DNA of 5,895 bases from an uncultured Lachnospiraceae bacterium (GTDB lineage Bacteria > Bacillota > Clostridia > Lachnospirales > Lachnospiraceae). The DNA is taken from the NCBI GenBank assembly GCA_946413945.1, contig CAMKMR010000121.1:1-5895 (forward strand), given 5' to 3'. Positions 1 through 5,712 of this stretch are shown one piece after another (position 1 is the stretch's first letter; every line of letters starts with the position of its first letter). Below the pieces are notes generated by a model. It made no database searches. It was not told where the DNA came from and was given only the letters and a program-made list of their open reading frames with translations. Position numbers and translations under genes: made by a program.

Positions 1-2
1 AT

Positions 3-290
3 ATTGAATTATCAAATGAAACTGAACTTACGGGTTTCTATAAGAGATGGGTGGATTCTAATTGTGAATTACCTATTCCTGGAGGAGAATCTAAAAAGTT
101 ATTTATAAAAAGATCATTAAATGCCTTTAACGATACGGTAAAAATGATAAAGAAGGAATATAAGAATGTTGAAAATGTTGCTTTTATTGTACATGGTGGA
201 ACCATTATGTCGATACTTAGTGACAGGAAAGGTGGAGATTTCTACTCTTATCATGTAGATAATGGAGAATATCTATGTTGTACCATTTAA
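3..290 (+). CDS. cobC: CobC-like histidine phosphatase (alpha-ribazole phosphatase), C-terminal part only
   Basis: This is the C-terminal 95 residues of a phosphoglycerate-mutase-fold histidine phosphatase. The reading frame is open to the left edge, so the N-terminal part with the catalytic RHG motif lies outside the window; the in-frame GTG at 51 is not a real start. The frame reads IELSNETELTGFYKRW, then PGGES, a motif typical of CobC-type members, and then AFIVHGGTI, the conserved second active-site histidine segment. In the family, CobC removes the 5' phosphate from alpha-ribazole phosphate (or from adenosylcobalamin phosphate) in the cytoplasm during nucleotide-loop assembly of B12. The stop codon lies inside cbiB (16-base overlap), and the neighbours are all late B12 genes, which supports CobC over a general phosphatase. 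Substrate specificity rests on context plus the PGGES motif. Confidence 0.78.
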   Translation: MELSNETELTGFYKRWVDSNCELPIPGGESKKLFIKRSLNAFNDTVKMIKKEYKNVENVAFIVHGGTIMSILSDRKGGDFYSYHVDNGEYLCCTI

Positions 291-1255
291 TCGCTTTTGC
301 CTTAGCTTTTGTGCTGGATATGATATTTGGAGATCCAAGAGGGATACCACATCCGGTCATCTATATTGGAAAAATGATAACTCTCTTAGAAAAGAAGTTG
401 CTAATAGAAAAAGATGAGCCTTTCTTAAAAAGAAGGAAAGGAAGATGGCTTGTTGTTATAGTGTTAATGACGACGGGTATCATATCAGGAATCTTTGTAA
501 TAGCTGCTTATTTCATTAATATTTATCTAGGTATCATAGTTGAAGCTATTCTTTCTGCAACCTGCCTTGCTGCCAGGGATCTTACTAAGGAAAGTATGAA
601 AGTCCATTATGCTTTAAAAAATGAAAGTCTAGAAAAGGCCAGATATGCTGTATCTATGATAGTTGGAAGAGATACAAAGTGTCTAACAGAGGAAGGCGTT
701 ACCAAGGCGGCTATTGAAACTGTAGCTGAAAGTACATCTGATGGGGTTATAGCCCCAATGATCTATCTTGCCATAGGAGGACCGATTTTAGGGCTTTTAT
801 ATAAGGCAGTAAATACTATGGATTCGATGCTCGGATATAAGAATGATAAATATCTGGATTTTGGAAGAGCAGCGGCCCTTACGGATGATTATTTTAACTT
901 CCTGCCAGCCAGAATCTCGGGACTTTTAATGGTAGTTGCATCAGGACTTCTGCCAAAAAGATTTGATATTAAAAATTCATGGAAGATCTTTAAAAGAGAC
1001 AGATTAAAACATCATAGCCCTAATTCAGCCCATACTGAGGCTGCGGCTGCAGGTGCTTTAGAAGTGCAGTTAGCAGGCCCGGCAGTTTATTTTGGTAAGT
1101 TGGTTGAAAAAGACTATCTGGGAGATAAGATAAATGATGTTAAGATAGATGATATAAAAAGAGTTAATATCCTGATGTTACGGACGAGTATTCTTGCCTA
1201 TATATTTTTAAATGCAGTACTGATATTAACTCTATATCTGACGCATATTTTTTGA
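275..1255 (+). CDS. cbiB: Adenosylcobinamide-phosphate synthase CbiB (integral membrane)
   Basis: CbiB (CobD in the aerobic-pathway naming) joins (R)-1-aminopropan-2-ol phosphate to the f-carboxylate of adenosylcobyric acid, giving adenosylcobinamide phosphate. The 326-residue length is normal for the family. Family signatures run in order: FGDPRGIPHPV at residues 18-28, the SMIVGRDTKCL segment at 127-137, ETVAESTSDGVIAP at 148-161, VNTMDSMLGYKN at 179-190, DDYFNFLPARISG at 204-216 and HHSPNSAHTEAAAAGAL at 246-262. Hydrophobic stretches near 58-100, 158-176, 212-226 and 304-324 fit a multi-pass membrane protein. The ATG at 275 has GGAG at 264-267, seven bases upstream, inside the end of cobC, so translation is probably coupled. 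The stop at 1253-1255 sits in an AT-rich near-palindrome (1244-1266). Confidence 0.96.
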   Translation: MLYHLIAFALAFVLDMIFGDPRGIPHPVIYIGKMITLLEKKLLIEKDEPFLKRRKGRWLVVIVLMTTGIISGIFVIAAYFINIYLGIIVEAILSATCLAARDLTKESMKVHYALKNESLEKARYAVSMIVGRDTKCLTEEGVTKAAIETVAESTSDGVIAPMIYLAIGGPILGLLYKAVNTMDSMLGYKNDKYLDFGRAAALTDDYFNFLPARISGLLMVVASGLLPKRFDIKNSWKIFKRDRLKHHSPNSAHTEAAAAGALEVQLAGPAVYFGKLVEKDYLGDKINDVKIDDIKRVNILMLRTSILAYIFLNAVLILTLYLTHIF

Positions 1256-1281
1256 TCAAAAATATGAGATACTGCTATAAC
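1252..1281 (+). promoter_or_regulatory. Possible internal promoter ahead of cobD
   Basis: TTGATC (1252-1257, four of six matches to the -35 consensus) and TATAAC (1276-1281, five of six to the -10) are separated by 18 bases. Transcription would start near 1288, giving a leader of about 74 bases before the preferred cobD start. The flanking genes overlap or nearly touch their neighbours, so a 106-base gap here is out of character for the operon. The region is AT-rich and chance matches are easy, so this is a weak call. Confidence 0.3.
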
Positions 1282-1349
1282 AAAAAAAGAATATAAGGCG
1301 TGAGCTATATAACGAATATATAATGAAGTTAAATATAAGAAATAATTAT

Positions 1350-1354
1350 GAGGG
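1350..1354 (+). promoter_or_regulatory. Shine-Dalgarno site that decides the cobD start
   Basis: GAGGG lies seven bases before the ATG at 1362. The upstream in-frame ATG at 1323 has only AT-rich sequence (ctatataacgaatatata) at the usual distance and no purine-rich site. This favours 1362 as the start, which also puts HGGDIY directly after the initiator Met, as is usual for CobD proteins. Confidence 0.7.
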
Positions 1355-1361
1355 AAAAAAT

Positions 1362-2426
1362 ATGCATGGAGGAGATATTTATAGAAATAAAATTGAAGTG
1401 GATTATTCTATTAATGTAAATCCTCTTGCTTGTCCTTTATCAGTAAAAGACGCGATAAAAAAAGCTGCTGATCATATTGAGATATATCCGGACCCTCAAT
1501 ATGAAAAACTATATAAGGCACTTGAAGAAAGACTTAAAGTAAGTCGTGACAGTCTGCTGTTATTAAATGGTGCGTCGGAGTTTATATCTCTTATAGTTCA
1601 TTCAAGAAATTGTAAGAAGGGGCTGCTTTTAGCACCTTCATTTATAGGCTATAAAAGAGCACTGGATTCGCTGGCAGCTGATATTTCTTATTTTATGCTG
1701 GATGAAAAGGATGACTTTTTATTAACAGAAGAAAAAAATATAAAGCTTTGTGAAAAGATTAGAAAAGAAAGACCGGATATCATCTTTATCACAAATCCTA
1801 ATAATCCCAACGGTGGACTTATTGAGAGGGGGAAAATGTTAAAGATAGCAAAGGCTTCAAAAGAAGCAGGATCTATCCTTGTTATCGATGAATGTTTCCT
1901 TGATCTTAATAAAAAATCATCAGATTATACAATGCTTGGCTTTATAAACGATTTTAATGATCTTGCAATTTTAAATGCTTACACAAAGACCTATGGAGTA
2001 GCTGGCTTAAGACTCGGCTATGCAGCGGTGTCTAAAAGCTTAAGAGATATAAAGAAAAGCCTGCCGGAATGGAATATTTCAACGATGGCATATGAGGCGG
2101 GGCTTTGTATTGAAGAAGATAATAATGGAGAAATATCAAAATATCTGGATAAAAGCTTAAACTTAATTGAAGAAGAAAGACAGTATCTAACTAAGAGTTT
2201 GGCGGAAATTAAAGGGATAGAGCCATTTTTATCTGAAACAAACTATATACTTTTTAAAACAAAGATAGACTTATATAAGATACTTTTAAAGAAAATGATC
2301 CTTATCCGAGACTGTAGTGATTATGAATGTCTCGACAAAGGTTTCTACAGAATAGCAGTAAAAACGCATGAAGAGAACGAAAAACTGATTGGGGTTTTAA
2401 AGGAAATCTATGGAAAATTCATTTAA
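1362..2426 (+). CDS. cobD: L-threonine-O-3-phosphate decarboxylase CobD (PLP-dependent)
   Basis: This is a fold-type I PLP enzyme related to histidinol-phosphate aminotransferase. CobD decarboxylates L-threonine O-3-phosphate to (R)-1-aminopropan-2-ol phosphate, the substrate of CbiB encoded just upstream. Numbered from the 1362 start (354 residues), it shows the N-terminal HGGDIY (2-7), SINVNPL (16-22), the cofactor segment TNPNNPNGG (144-152), VIDE (174-177) with the aspartate expected to contact the PLP pyridine nitrogen, the Schiff-base lysine Lys209 in AYTKTYG, GLRLGY (215-220), and IRDCSDYECL (315-324) with FYRIAVKT (328-335), whose Arg330 should bind the substrate carboxylate. HGGDIY, IRDC and the B12 neighbours argue for CobD over HisC. 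An alternative in-frame ATG at 1323 would add 13 residues (MKLNIRNNYEGKN) but lacks a ribosome-binding site. The 3' end overlaps the next gene by 17 bases. Confidence 0.92.
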   Translation: MHGGDIYRNKIEVDYSINVNPLACPLSVKDAIKKAADHIEIYPDPQYEKLYKALEERLKVSRDSLLLLNGASEFISLIVHSRNCKKGLLLAPSFIGYKRALDSLAADISYFMLDEKDDFLLTEEKNIKLCEKIRKERPDIIFITNPNNPNGGLIERGKMLKIAKASKEAGSILVIDECFLDLNKKSSDYTMLGFINDFNDLAILNAYTKTYGVAGLRLGYAAVSKSLRDIKKSLPEWNISTMAYEAGLCIEEDNNGEISKYLDKSLNLIEEERQYLTKSLAEIKGIEPFLSETNYILFKTKIDLYKILLKKMILIRDCSDYECLDKGFYRIAVKTHEENEKLIGVLKEIYGKFI

Positions 2427-2655
2427 GTATTTTAAAAATATAGAGTGTAAATACTTTCCCTGCCATAAGGATGTAAAGGAATTTAACTGCTTATTTTGTT
2501 ACTGCCCATTGTATCATTTAAATAATTGTCCCGGAACATATAAAATGATAGAAAAAAATGGCAGGATTATAAAGTCATGTGTAGATTGCTCGTTTCCTCA
2601 TGAGGCAGAAAATTATAAGGAAATAATAAAAAACTTACATGATGAAATGACATAA
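2410..2655 (+). CDS. Cysteine-rich small protein of cobalamin clusters (probable zinc/metal binding)
   Basis: This 81-residue protein has eight cysteines (13, 18, 27, 30, 32, 40, 57, 60) plus His19 and His64. The spacing is CKYFPCH, then FNCLFCYCPLY, a single Cys40, and CVDC followed by PH. I recognise this as the 'cysteine-rich small domain' family (Zn-finger-like, PF04071/COG2158 by memory), which recurs next to or fused with late B12 genes in Clostridia and archaea. The Cys/His pattern suggests structural metal binding. The biochemical role is not established, and any link to corrinoid synthesis rests on genome context. The ATG at 2410 overlaps the cobD end, and an AAAGGA site (2399-2404) sits five bases upstream, which supports coupled translation. 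It is the last gene of the B12 cluster; I see no intrinsic terminator after it. Confidence 0.88.
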   Translation: MENSFKYFKNIECKYFPCHKDVKEFNCLFCYCPLYHLNNCPGTYKMIEKNGRIIKSCVDCSFPHEAENYKEIIKNLHDEMT

Positions 2656-2687
2656 GCGGCTGAGTGACTGAATAAATACAAATATAG

Positions 2688-2763
2688 TACTCATAAAGCA
2701 ATGATTACAAACTAATACTTACAGATCAATACTCATAAAGCAATGATTACTTATAGATCAATA
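2688..2763 (+). repeat. Imperfect tandem repeat in the spacer before the GH9 gene
   Basis: A 21-base segment occurs identically at 2688-2708 and 2730-2750 (it begins TACTCATAAAGC), with a 42-base period. Each copy is followed by a related 16-base segment, TACTTACAGATCAATA at 2716-2731 and TACTTATAGATCAATA at 2748-2763, one mismatch apart. The first copy carries about ten extra bases (aaactaatac) between the two parts. A third, decayed version may begin at 2765 (gtacatataaa). The repeat fills the middle of the 186-base gap between the B12 cluster and the GH9 gene. It could be a regulator-binding array or a neutral slippage duplication. I found no convincing promoter boxes in it, the best being a lone TATAAA at 2770-2775. 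Confidence 0.85.
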
Positions 2764-2767
2764 AGTA
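2748..2767 (+). promoter_or_regulatory. Inverted repeat, possible operator upstream of the GH9 gene
   Basis: TACTTAT and ATAAGTA form a perfect 7-bp inverted repeat around a 6-base centre, AGATCA. It sits in the second repeat copy, just before the lone TATAAA. The first copy (2716-2731) has lost the symmetry. It might be a dimeric regulator site; there is no direct evidence beyond symmetry. Confidence 0.25.
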
Positions 2768-2827
2768 CATATAAATTCAAAGTAACAAATACAAATATAC
2801 ACACACAAACACAAAAAAAATATATAT

Positions 2828-2837
2828 AGGGAGGAAG
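2828..2837 (+). promoter_or_regulatory. Strong purine-rich ribosome-binding site of the GH9 gene
   Basis: GGGAGGAAGG precedes the ATG at 2842, with GGAGG seven bases from the start codon. The 40-odd bases before it are almost only A and C (tacacacacaaacacaaaaaa), so the site should be unstructured and well accessible. This fits an abundantly translated extracellular enzyme. Confidence 0.75.
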
Positions 2838-2841
2838 GAAA

Positions 2842-5130
2842 ATGAGACGAAAAAGAATTACAGCATCCATTCTTTGTGCTGCTATGCTTATGTCGCTTTC
2901 GGCTTGTCAAAAAAAACAAAATAATGTAGATGCAAAGGAAGAGGCGACAGTAACTACTGAAGAAACGGCAAGTTCAGGGGACTCGGGTGTTGAAGAAAAG
3001 GCGGCTGAAGCAAAAGTAGAAGAAGCAGAGGTTTATGATGGACAGGAAGTCTTAAATCTTACTTTTGACGATAATGGAACTGAAAAATTTGATTCTTATG
3101 TAAATGGAGGTGGACTCAGCCTTTCGAATTCTGATAAGCAGCTTGTATGTTCTATATCAAACTGTGGCAGTCTCGATTATGCAAATCAGGCCTTCAGAGA
3201 TGGTTTTAAACTTATACAAGGAACAGTATATACTTATAGCTTTGATATCAGCTGTGATATAGCAAGACAGGTACAATTCAGGATACAGCTAAATTCTGGA
3301 GACTATCATGCATATACAGAAGATAATATTGTTGTTGGACCGGAAGTGTATCATTTTACATCTGAGTTTACAATGACAGAAACTTCGGATCCAGCGCCAA
3401 GACTTGTTTTTAATATGGGTAAAATGGAAGATATGACTGAAGACCCTGGTCCTCATGAAGTCTATATAGATAATGTAAGGCTAGTGGTAAAAGATGCCTC
3501 AAACAAAGTAGATTTAGAAGGGCTTCCCGAATATGCAAAAGTAAACATCAATCAGATAGGATATAAGCCTAAAGATAAGAAGATAGCTTATATCAAGGAT
3601 GAAAAAAATGATGTGACTTGTAAGATCATCGACCTTTCAGATGATAAAGTAGTTCTTTCTAAAAATGTATCTGAGTCTCATTACAGTACTGTTTGCGGAG
3701 AGTATATAAGGCAGCTGGATTTTTCAGAGTTAGATACTCCAGGCAGTTATAAGATCATTGTAAGTATTGGAGAAAAACAGGAAGAATCCTATGAATTTAA
3801 GATAGGAGATGACATTTATAATGATATTTACAGGGATATTGTAAAGCTTCTTTATAAGCAGCGTTGTGGTATAAAGACAGATCCTAGTATTACGGGTGAA
3901 GGATTTAGTCATGATGTATGTCATGATCAGCCGGCTATAGTTTATGGGGAAGAGAGAGCTGTAGATGTAAGTGGTGGCTGGCATGATGCCGGTGACTATG
4001 GAAGATATGTAGTTCCCGGGGCGAAGACTGTTCAGGATCTTCTGCTTTCATACGAACTTTTTGATGTGGAAGATGATGATATCGGAATCCCTGAAAGCGG
4101 AAATGAGGTTCCGGATCTTTTAGATGAGGCCAGATTTGAACTTGAATGGATGTTAAAAATGCAGGATGAATATTCTGGCGGCGTATTCCATAAGGTAAGC
4201 TGTAAGGCATTTCCAGAGACAGTGGCACCTGAAGCAGAGACAGATGAACTTGTTCTTTCGCCTATTTCAGGAGCGGCAACTTTGGATTTTGCAGCAGTAA
4301 TGGCTAAAGCCTCTACTATATATGATGATTATGATCCAGAATTTGCAGAGAAATGCTTTGCTGCGGCAGTTCGTGCCTGGGACTATATTGAAAAGAGCAA
4401 TAATATCATGGGATTTAGAAATCCAGGAAATATTGTGACTGGCGAATATAAAGACGACAATACTGCTGATGAGATCTTCTTTGCAGCGGCAGAACTTTAT
4501 ATTGCTGGTGATGAAGAATTAAAAGACAAGTTAGAGCCTTTATATACAAAGTTCGTAAGAAACGGACTTGGCTGGGCTGATATGGGAACTTATGCCATGT
4601 ATGATCTTAGTAAATCTGACGTTGATGGAATAGATGATCTTAAAAATAAGACAAAAGAAGATCTTCTTACATATGCAGATGAGATACTCGAGAACAGTAA
4701 AAAGGATGATTATCATAATGCCATAACAGCAAACTATCCATGGGGCTCTAATATGCTTACAGCATGTAATGGTGTTGTTCTTTTTATGGCTGAAGATTTA
4801 ACAAAAAACGAGGAATATCTCGAATATTCAAGATATCAGCTGGATTATATTCTTGGAGCTAACAATTTGGGCTATTGTTTTGTAACATCTTACGGAACTA
4901 AGTATCCAGAGAATCCTCATCACAGACCATCTCAGGTTGCTAAAAAAGCAATGAGTGGAATGATGGTAGGTGGACCAGATAATTCCTTAGAAGATCCATA
5001 TGCAGCGGCTGTTCTTAAAGATCAGCCTAAGGCAATGTGCTATGTAGACAGTGAGCAGAGCTATTCTACAAATGAAATCGCCATTTATTGGAACTCTTCA
5101 TTAATTTTATTAATGTCTGCATTTAGGTAG
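2842..5130 (+). CDS. Surface lipoprotein GH9 cellulase/cellodextrinase with CBM4/9-like and Ig-like domains
   Basis: This 762-residue glycoside hydrolase family 9 enzyme should act on beta-1,4-glucans such as cellulose, cellodextrins or mixed-linkage glucan. MRRKRITASILCAAMLMSLSAC is a lipoprotein signal with lipobox LSAC, so Cys22 should be lipidated and the enzyme held outside on the membrane. Residues 23-65 are an acidic, low-complexity linker. Residues about 66-220 look like a CBM4/9-type carbohydrate-binding domain (ending HEVYIDNVRLVV). Residues about 232-322 are the Ig-like domain usual before GH9 (VNINQIGYKPKDKK). The catalytic domain fills 323-762: DVSGGWHDAGDYGRYV (375-390) with Asp382 and Asp385 matching the nucleophilic-water aspartates of C. 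thermocellum CelD, NPHHRPS (691-697), and YSTNEIAIYWN (741-751) with Glu745 as the expected proton donor. There is no dockerin or cell-wall anchor, so it is non-cellulosomal. Exact substrate and endo/exo mode cannot be read from sequence. Confidence 0.96.
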   Translation: MRRKRITASILCAAMLMSLSACQKKQNNVDAKEEATVTTEETASSGDSGVEEKAAEAKVEEAEVYDGQEVLNLTFDDNGTEKFDSYVNGGGLSLSNSDKQLVCSISNCGSLDYANQAFRDGFKLIQGTVYTYSFDISCDIARQVQFRIQLNSGDYHAYTEDNIVVGPEVYHFTSEFTMTETSDPAPRLVFNMGKMEDMTEDPGPHEVYIDNVRLVVKDASNKVDLEGLPEYAKVNINQIGYKPKDKKIAYIKDEKNDVTCKIIDLSDDKVVLSKNVSESHYSTVCGEYIRQLDFSELDTPGSYKIIVSIGEKQEESYEFKIGDDIYNDIYRDIVKLLYKQRCGIKTDPSITGEGFSHDVCHDQPAIVYGEERAVDVSGGWHDAGDYGRYVVPGAKTVQDLLLSYELFDVEDDDIGIPESGNEVPDLLDEARFELEWMLKMQDEYSGGVFHKVSCKAFPETVAPEAETDELVLSPISGAATLDFAAVMAKASTIYDDYDPEFAEKCFAAAVRAWDYIEKSNNIMGFRNPGNIVTGEYKDDNTADEIFFAAAELYIAGDEELKDKLEPLYTKFVRNGLGWADMGTYAMYDLSKSDVDGIDDLKNKTKEDLLTYADEILENSKKDDYHNAITANYPWGSNMLTACNGVVLFMAEDLTKNEEYLEYSRYQLDYILGANNLGYCFVTSYGTKYPENPHHRPSQVAKKAMSGMMVGGPDNSLEDPYAAAVLKDQPKAMCYVDSEQSYSTNEIAIYWNSSLILLMSAFR

Positions 5131-5198
5131 GACTCTTTTAGAAATAATATTTTTCTTATAAATGGAAAAAGACTAAACTAATAGGAAGAATCTTAAGG

Positions 5199-5235
5199 CC
5201 GATGGCAAAATTATTTTTGCCATCGGTTTTTTTTT
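5199..5235 (+). terminator. Rho-independent terminator after the GH9 gene
   Basis: A perfect 12-bp stem (CCGATGGCAAAA at 5199-5210 with TTTTGCCATCGG at 5215-5226) encloses a 4-base loop (TTAT) and is followed at once by nine T residues (5227-5235). It lies 68 bases after the GH9 stop. No matching A-run precedes it, so it should stop rightward transcription only. It separates the GH9 transcript from the next gene. Confidence 0.95.
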
Positions 5236-5293
5236 ATGAAAAAAAGTGAAGTGGCATATAATATTTTAGCGTTTAAATGTACACAAAATCTGG

Positions 5294-5305
5294 ATTCCCG
5301 GGAAT
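5294..5305. promoter_or_regulatory. Perfect 12-bp palindrome ATTCCCGGGAAT, possible operator
   Basis: ATTCCCGGGAAT is an exact dyad in an otherwise AT-rich region, 10 bases before the first LacI-like site. Its right half, CCCGGGAAT, resembles the hairpin loops farther downstream (ACCGGGAAT at 5597-5605). Either the same sequence has been reused or this is coincidence. It could be a dimeric regulator site; the regulator is unknown. Confidence 0.4.
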
Positions 5306-5314
5306 AAAAGTGTG

Positions 5315-5341
5315 ATGCAAACGTTACCGCGAACGTTACCG
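5315..5341 (+). promoter_or_regulatory. Tandem LacI/CcpA-type operator-like sites
   Basis: AACGTTACCG occurs twice, at 5320-5329 and 5332-5341, 12 bases apart. The first, extended to ATGCAAACGTTACCG (5315-5329), matches 14 of 15 positions of the catabolite-responsive-element consensus WTGNAANCGNWNNCW as I recall it. The central CG within AACGTT is the hallmark of LacI-family operators. The pair lies about 90-115 bases upstream of the candidate promoter, a position suited to activation, or to repression by looping with the site at 5404-5418. Sugar-responsive control of the downstream secreted-protein gene is an inference. Confidence 0.6.
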
Positions 5342-5403
5342 GAAATATTTTTTCGTAAATTAGTCCAAATAGAAAATAAAAAGTTTGTAAAATTTAGAGA
5401 AAA

Positions 5404-5418
5404 GTGAAAACGATACCG
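5404..5418 (+). promoter_or_regulatory. Third LacI/CcpA-type operator-like site
   Basis: GTGAAAACGATACCG contains AACGATACCG (5409-5418), one base different from the two upstream copies and in the same orientation. It matches 13 of 15 positions of the CRE consensus as recalled. It ends eight bases before the proposed -35 box, so a bound protein would touch RNA polymerase. The shared AACGWTACCG, rather than a generic CRE, suggests a single dedicated LacI-family regulator. Confidence 0.55.
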
Positions 5419-5426
5419 ATTTCTTC

Positions 5427-5454
5427 TTGCATTTTTTTGGGAAAAATATACAAT
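5427..5454 (+). promoter_or_regulatory. Candidate promoter of the secreted-protein gene
   Basis: TTGCAT (5427-5432) and TACAAT (5449-5454) are 16 bases apart. The -10 matches five of six consensus bases, while the -35 is poor, which is common at activated promoters. Transcription would begin near 5461 and leave a leader of about 334 nt. The LacI-like sites lie just upstream. An alternative is TATAAT at 5257-5262, which has a perfect -10 but no recognisable -35 and would place the operators downstream of the start. Confidence 0.45.
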
Positions 5455-5581
5455 AAAATAAGACAGATGAAATGCTTAAACGTATAAATCTTATCAAAAT
5501 GAATTTTGAATTTATATCTCAAGTATTACATTTGACATTAGCGGTTTGATTCTTGGAGCGTAAATTATAAGAATCAAACAA

Positions 5582-5620
5582 AGATTATTTTTTATTACCG
5601 GGAATGATAAAAGATGATCT
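5582..5620 (+). promoter_or_regulatory. GGGAAU-loop hairpin, copy 1
   Basis: Fifteen continuous pairs (three of them G-U) join 5582-5596 to 5606-5620 around the loop ACCGGGAAU (5597-5605). The loop is closed by a U-G pair. This copy has one extra C compared with the other two loops. Confidence 0.7.
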
Positions 5621-5622
5621 AA

Positions 5623-5664
5623 AAAGAGCTTATCTGATTACGGGAATGGTCAGAAGAGTTCTTT
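5623..5664 (+). promoter_or_regulatory. GGGAAU-loop hairpin, copy 2
   Basis: UCUGAUU (5633-5639) pairs with GGUCAGA (5648-5654) around the loop ACGGGAAU (5640-5647). Past one A-A mismatch the stem continues for nine more pairs (5623-5631 with 5656-5664). The two loop-closing pairs are both U-G, as in copy 3, while the stem sequence is unrelated to the other copies. Confidence 0.72.
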
Positions 5665-5712
5665 CAAAAAAAATATTAGGAAGGGAGGAAAGTTAAGAGG
5701 ATTTTATTTTTA

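Noticed and set aside
51..290. Treating GTG at 51 as the start of a complete small protein
   Set aside because: The frame stays open to the window edge and continues a histidine phosphatase fold, so the gene is truncated by the window, not short.
3730..3984. Minus-strand ORF of 84 codons inside the GH9 gene
   Set aside because: It lies wholly within a well-supported GH9 coding region, has no recognisable domain, and is explained as a shadow frame.
3935..4228. Minus-strand ORF of 97 codons inside the GH9 gene
   Set aside because: It is His/Pro/Ser-rich, as expected from the complement of acidic coding sequence, overlaps the catalytic motif region and has no family signature.
5150..5170. TTTTTC/GAAAAA inverted repeat just after the GH9 gene
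   Set aside because: Only six A-T-rich pairs with a 9-base loop and no T-run; the real terminator follows at 5199.
5252..5270. Sigma-54 type promoter (TGGC...TTAGC)
   Set aside because: The GG and GC elements are 14 bases apart instead of the required 10.
5278..5316. 12-codon ORF MYTKSGFPGIKV
   Set aside because: There is no Shine-Dalgarno site and it lies upstream of the likely promoter.
5431..5447. ATTTTT-TTGGG-AAAAAT hairpin
   Set aside because: It is a short A/T stem within the proposed promoter spacer and probably reflects base composition.
5532..5560. TTGACA at 5532-5537 as a consensus -35 box
   Set aside because: At 16-18 bases downstream there is only G-rich, non-matching sequence inside a perfect hairpin stem and loop, with no -10 box.
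5604..5696. 30-codon ORF (MIKDDLKRAYLITGM...) in the leader
   Set aside because: It has no ribosome-binding site at proper distance, its starts sit in hairpin loops, and its length is easily reached by chance. It is kept only as a footnote to the loop-AUG finding.
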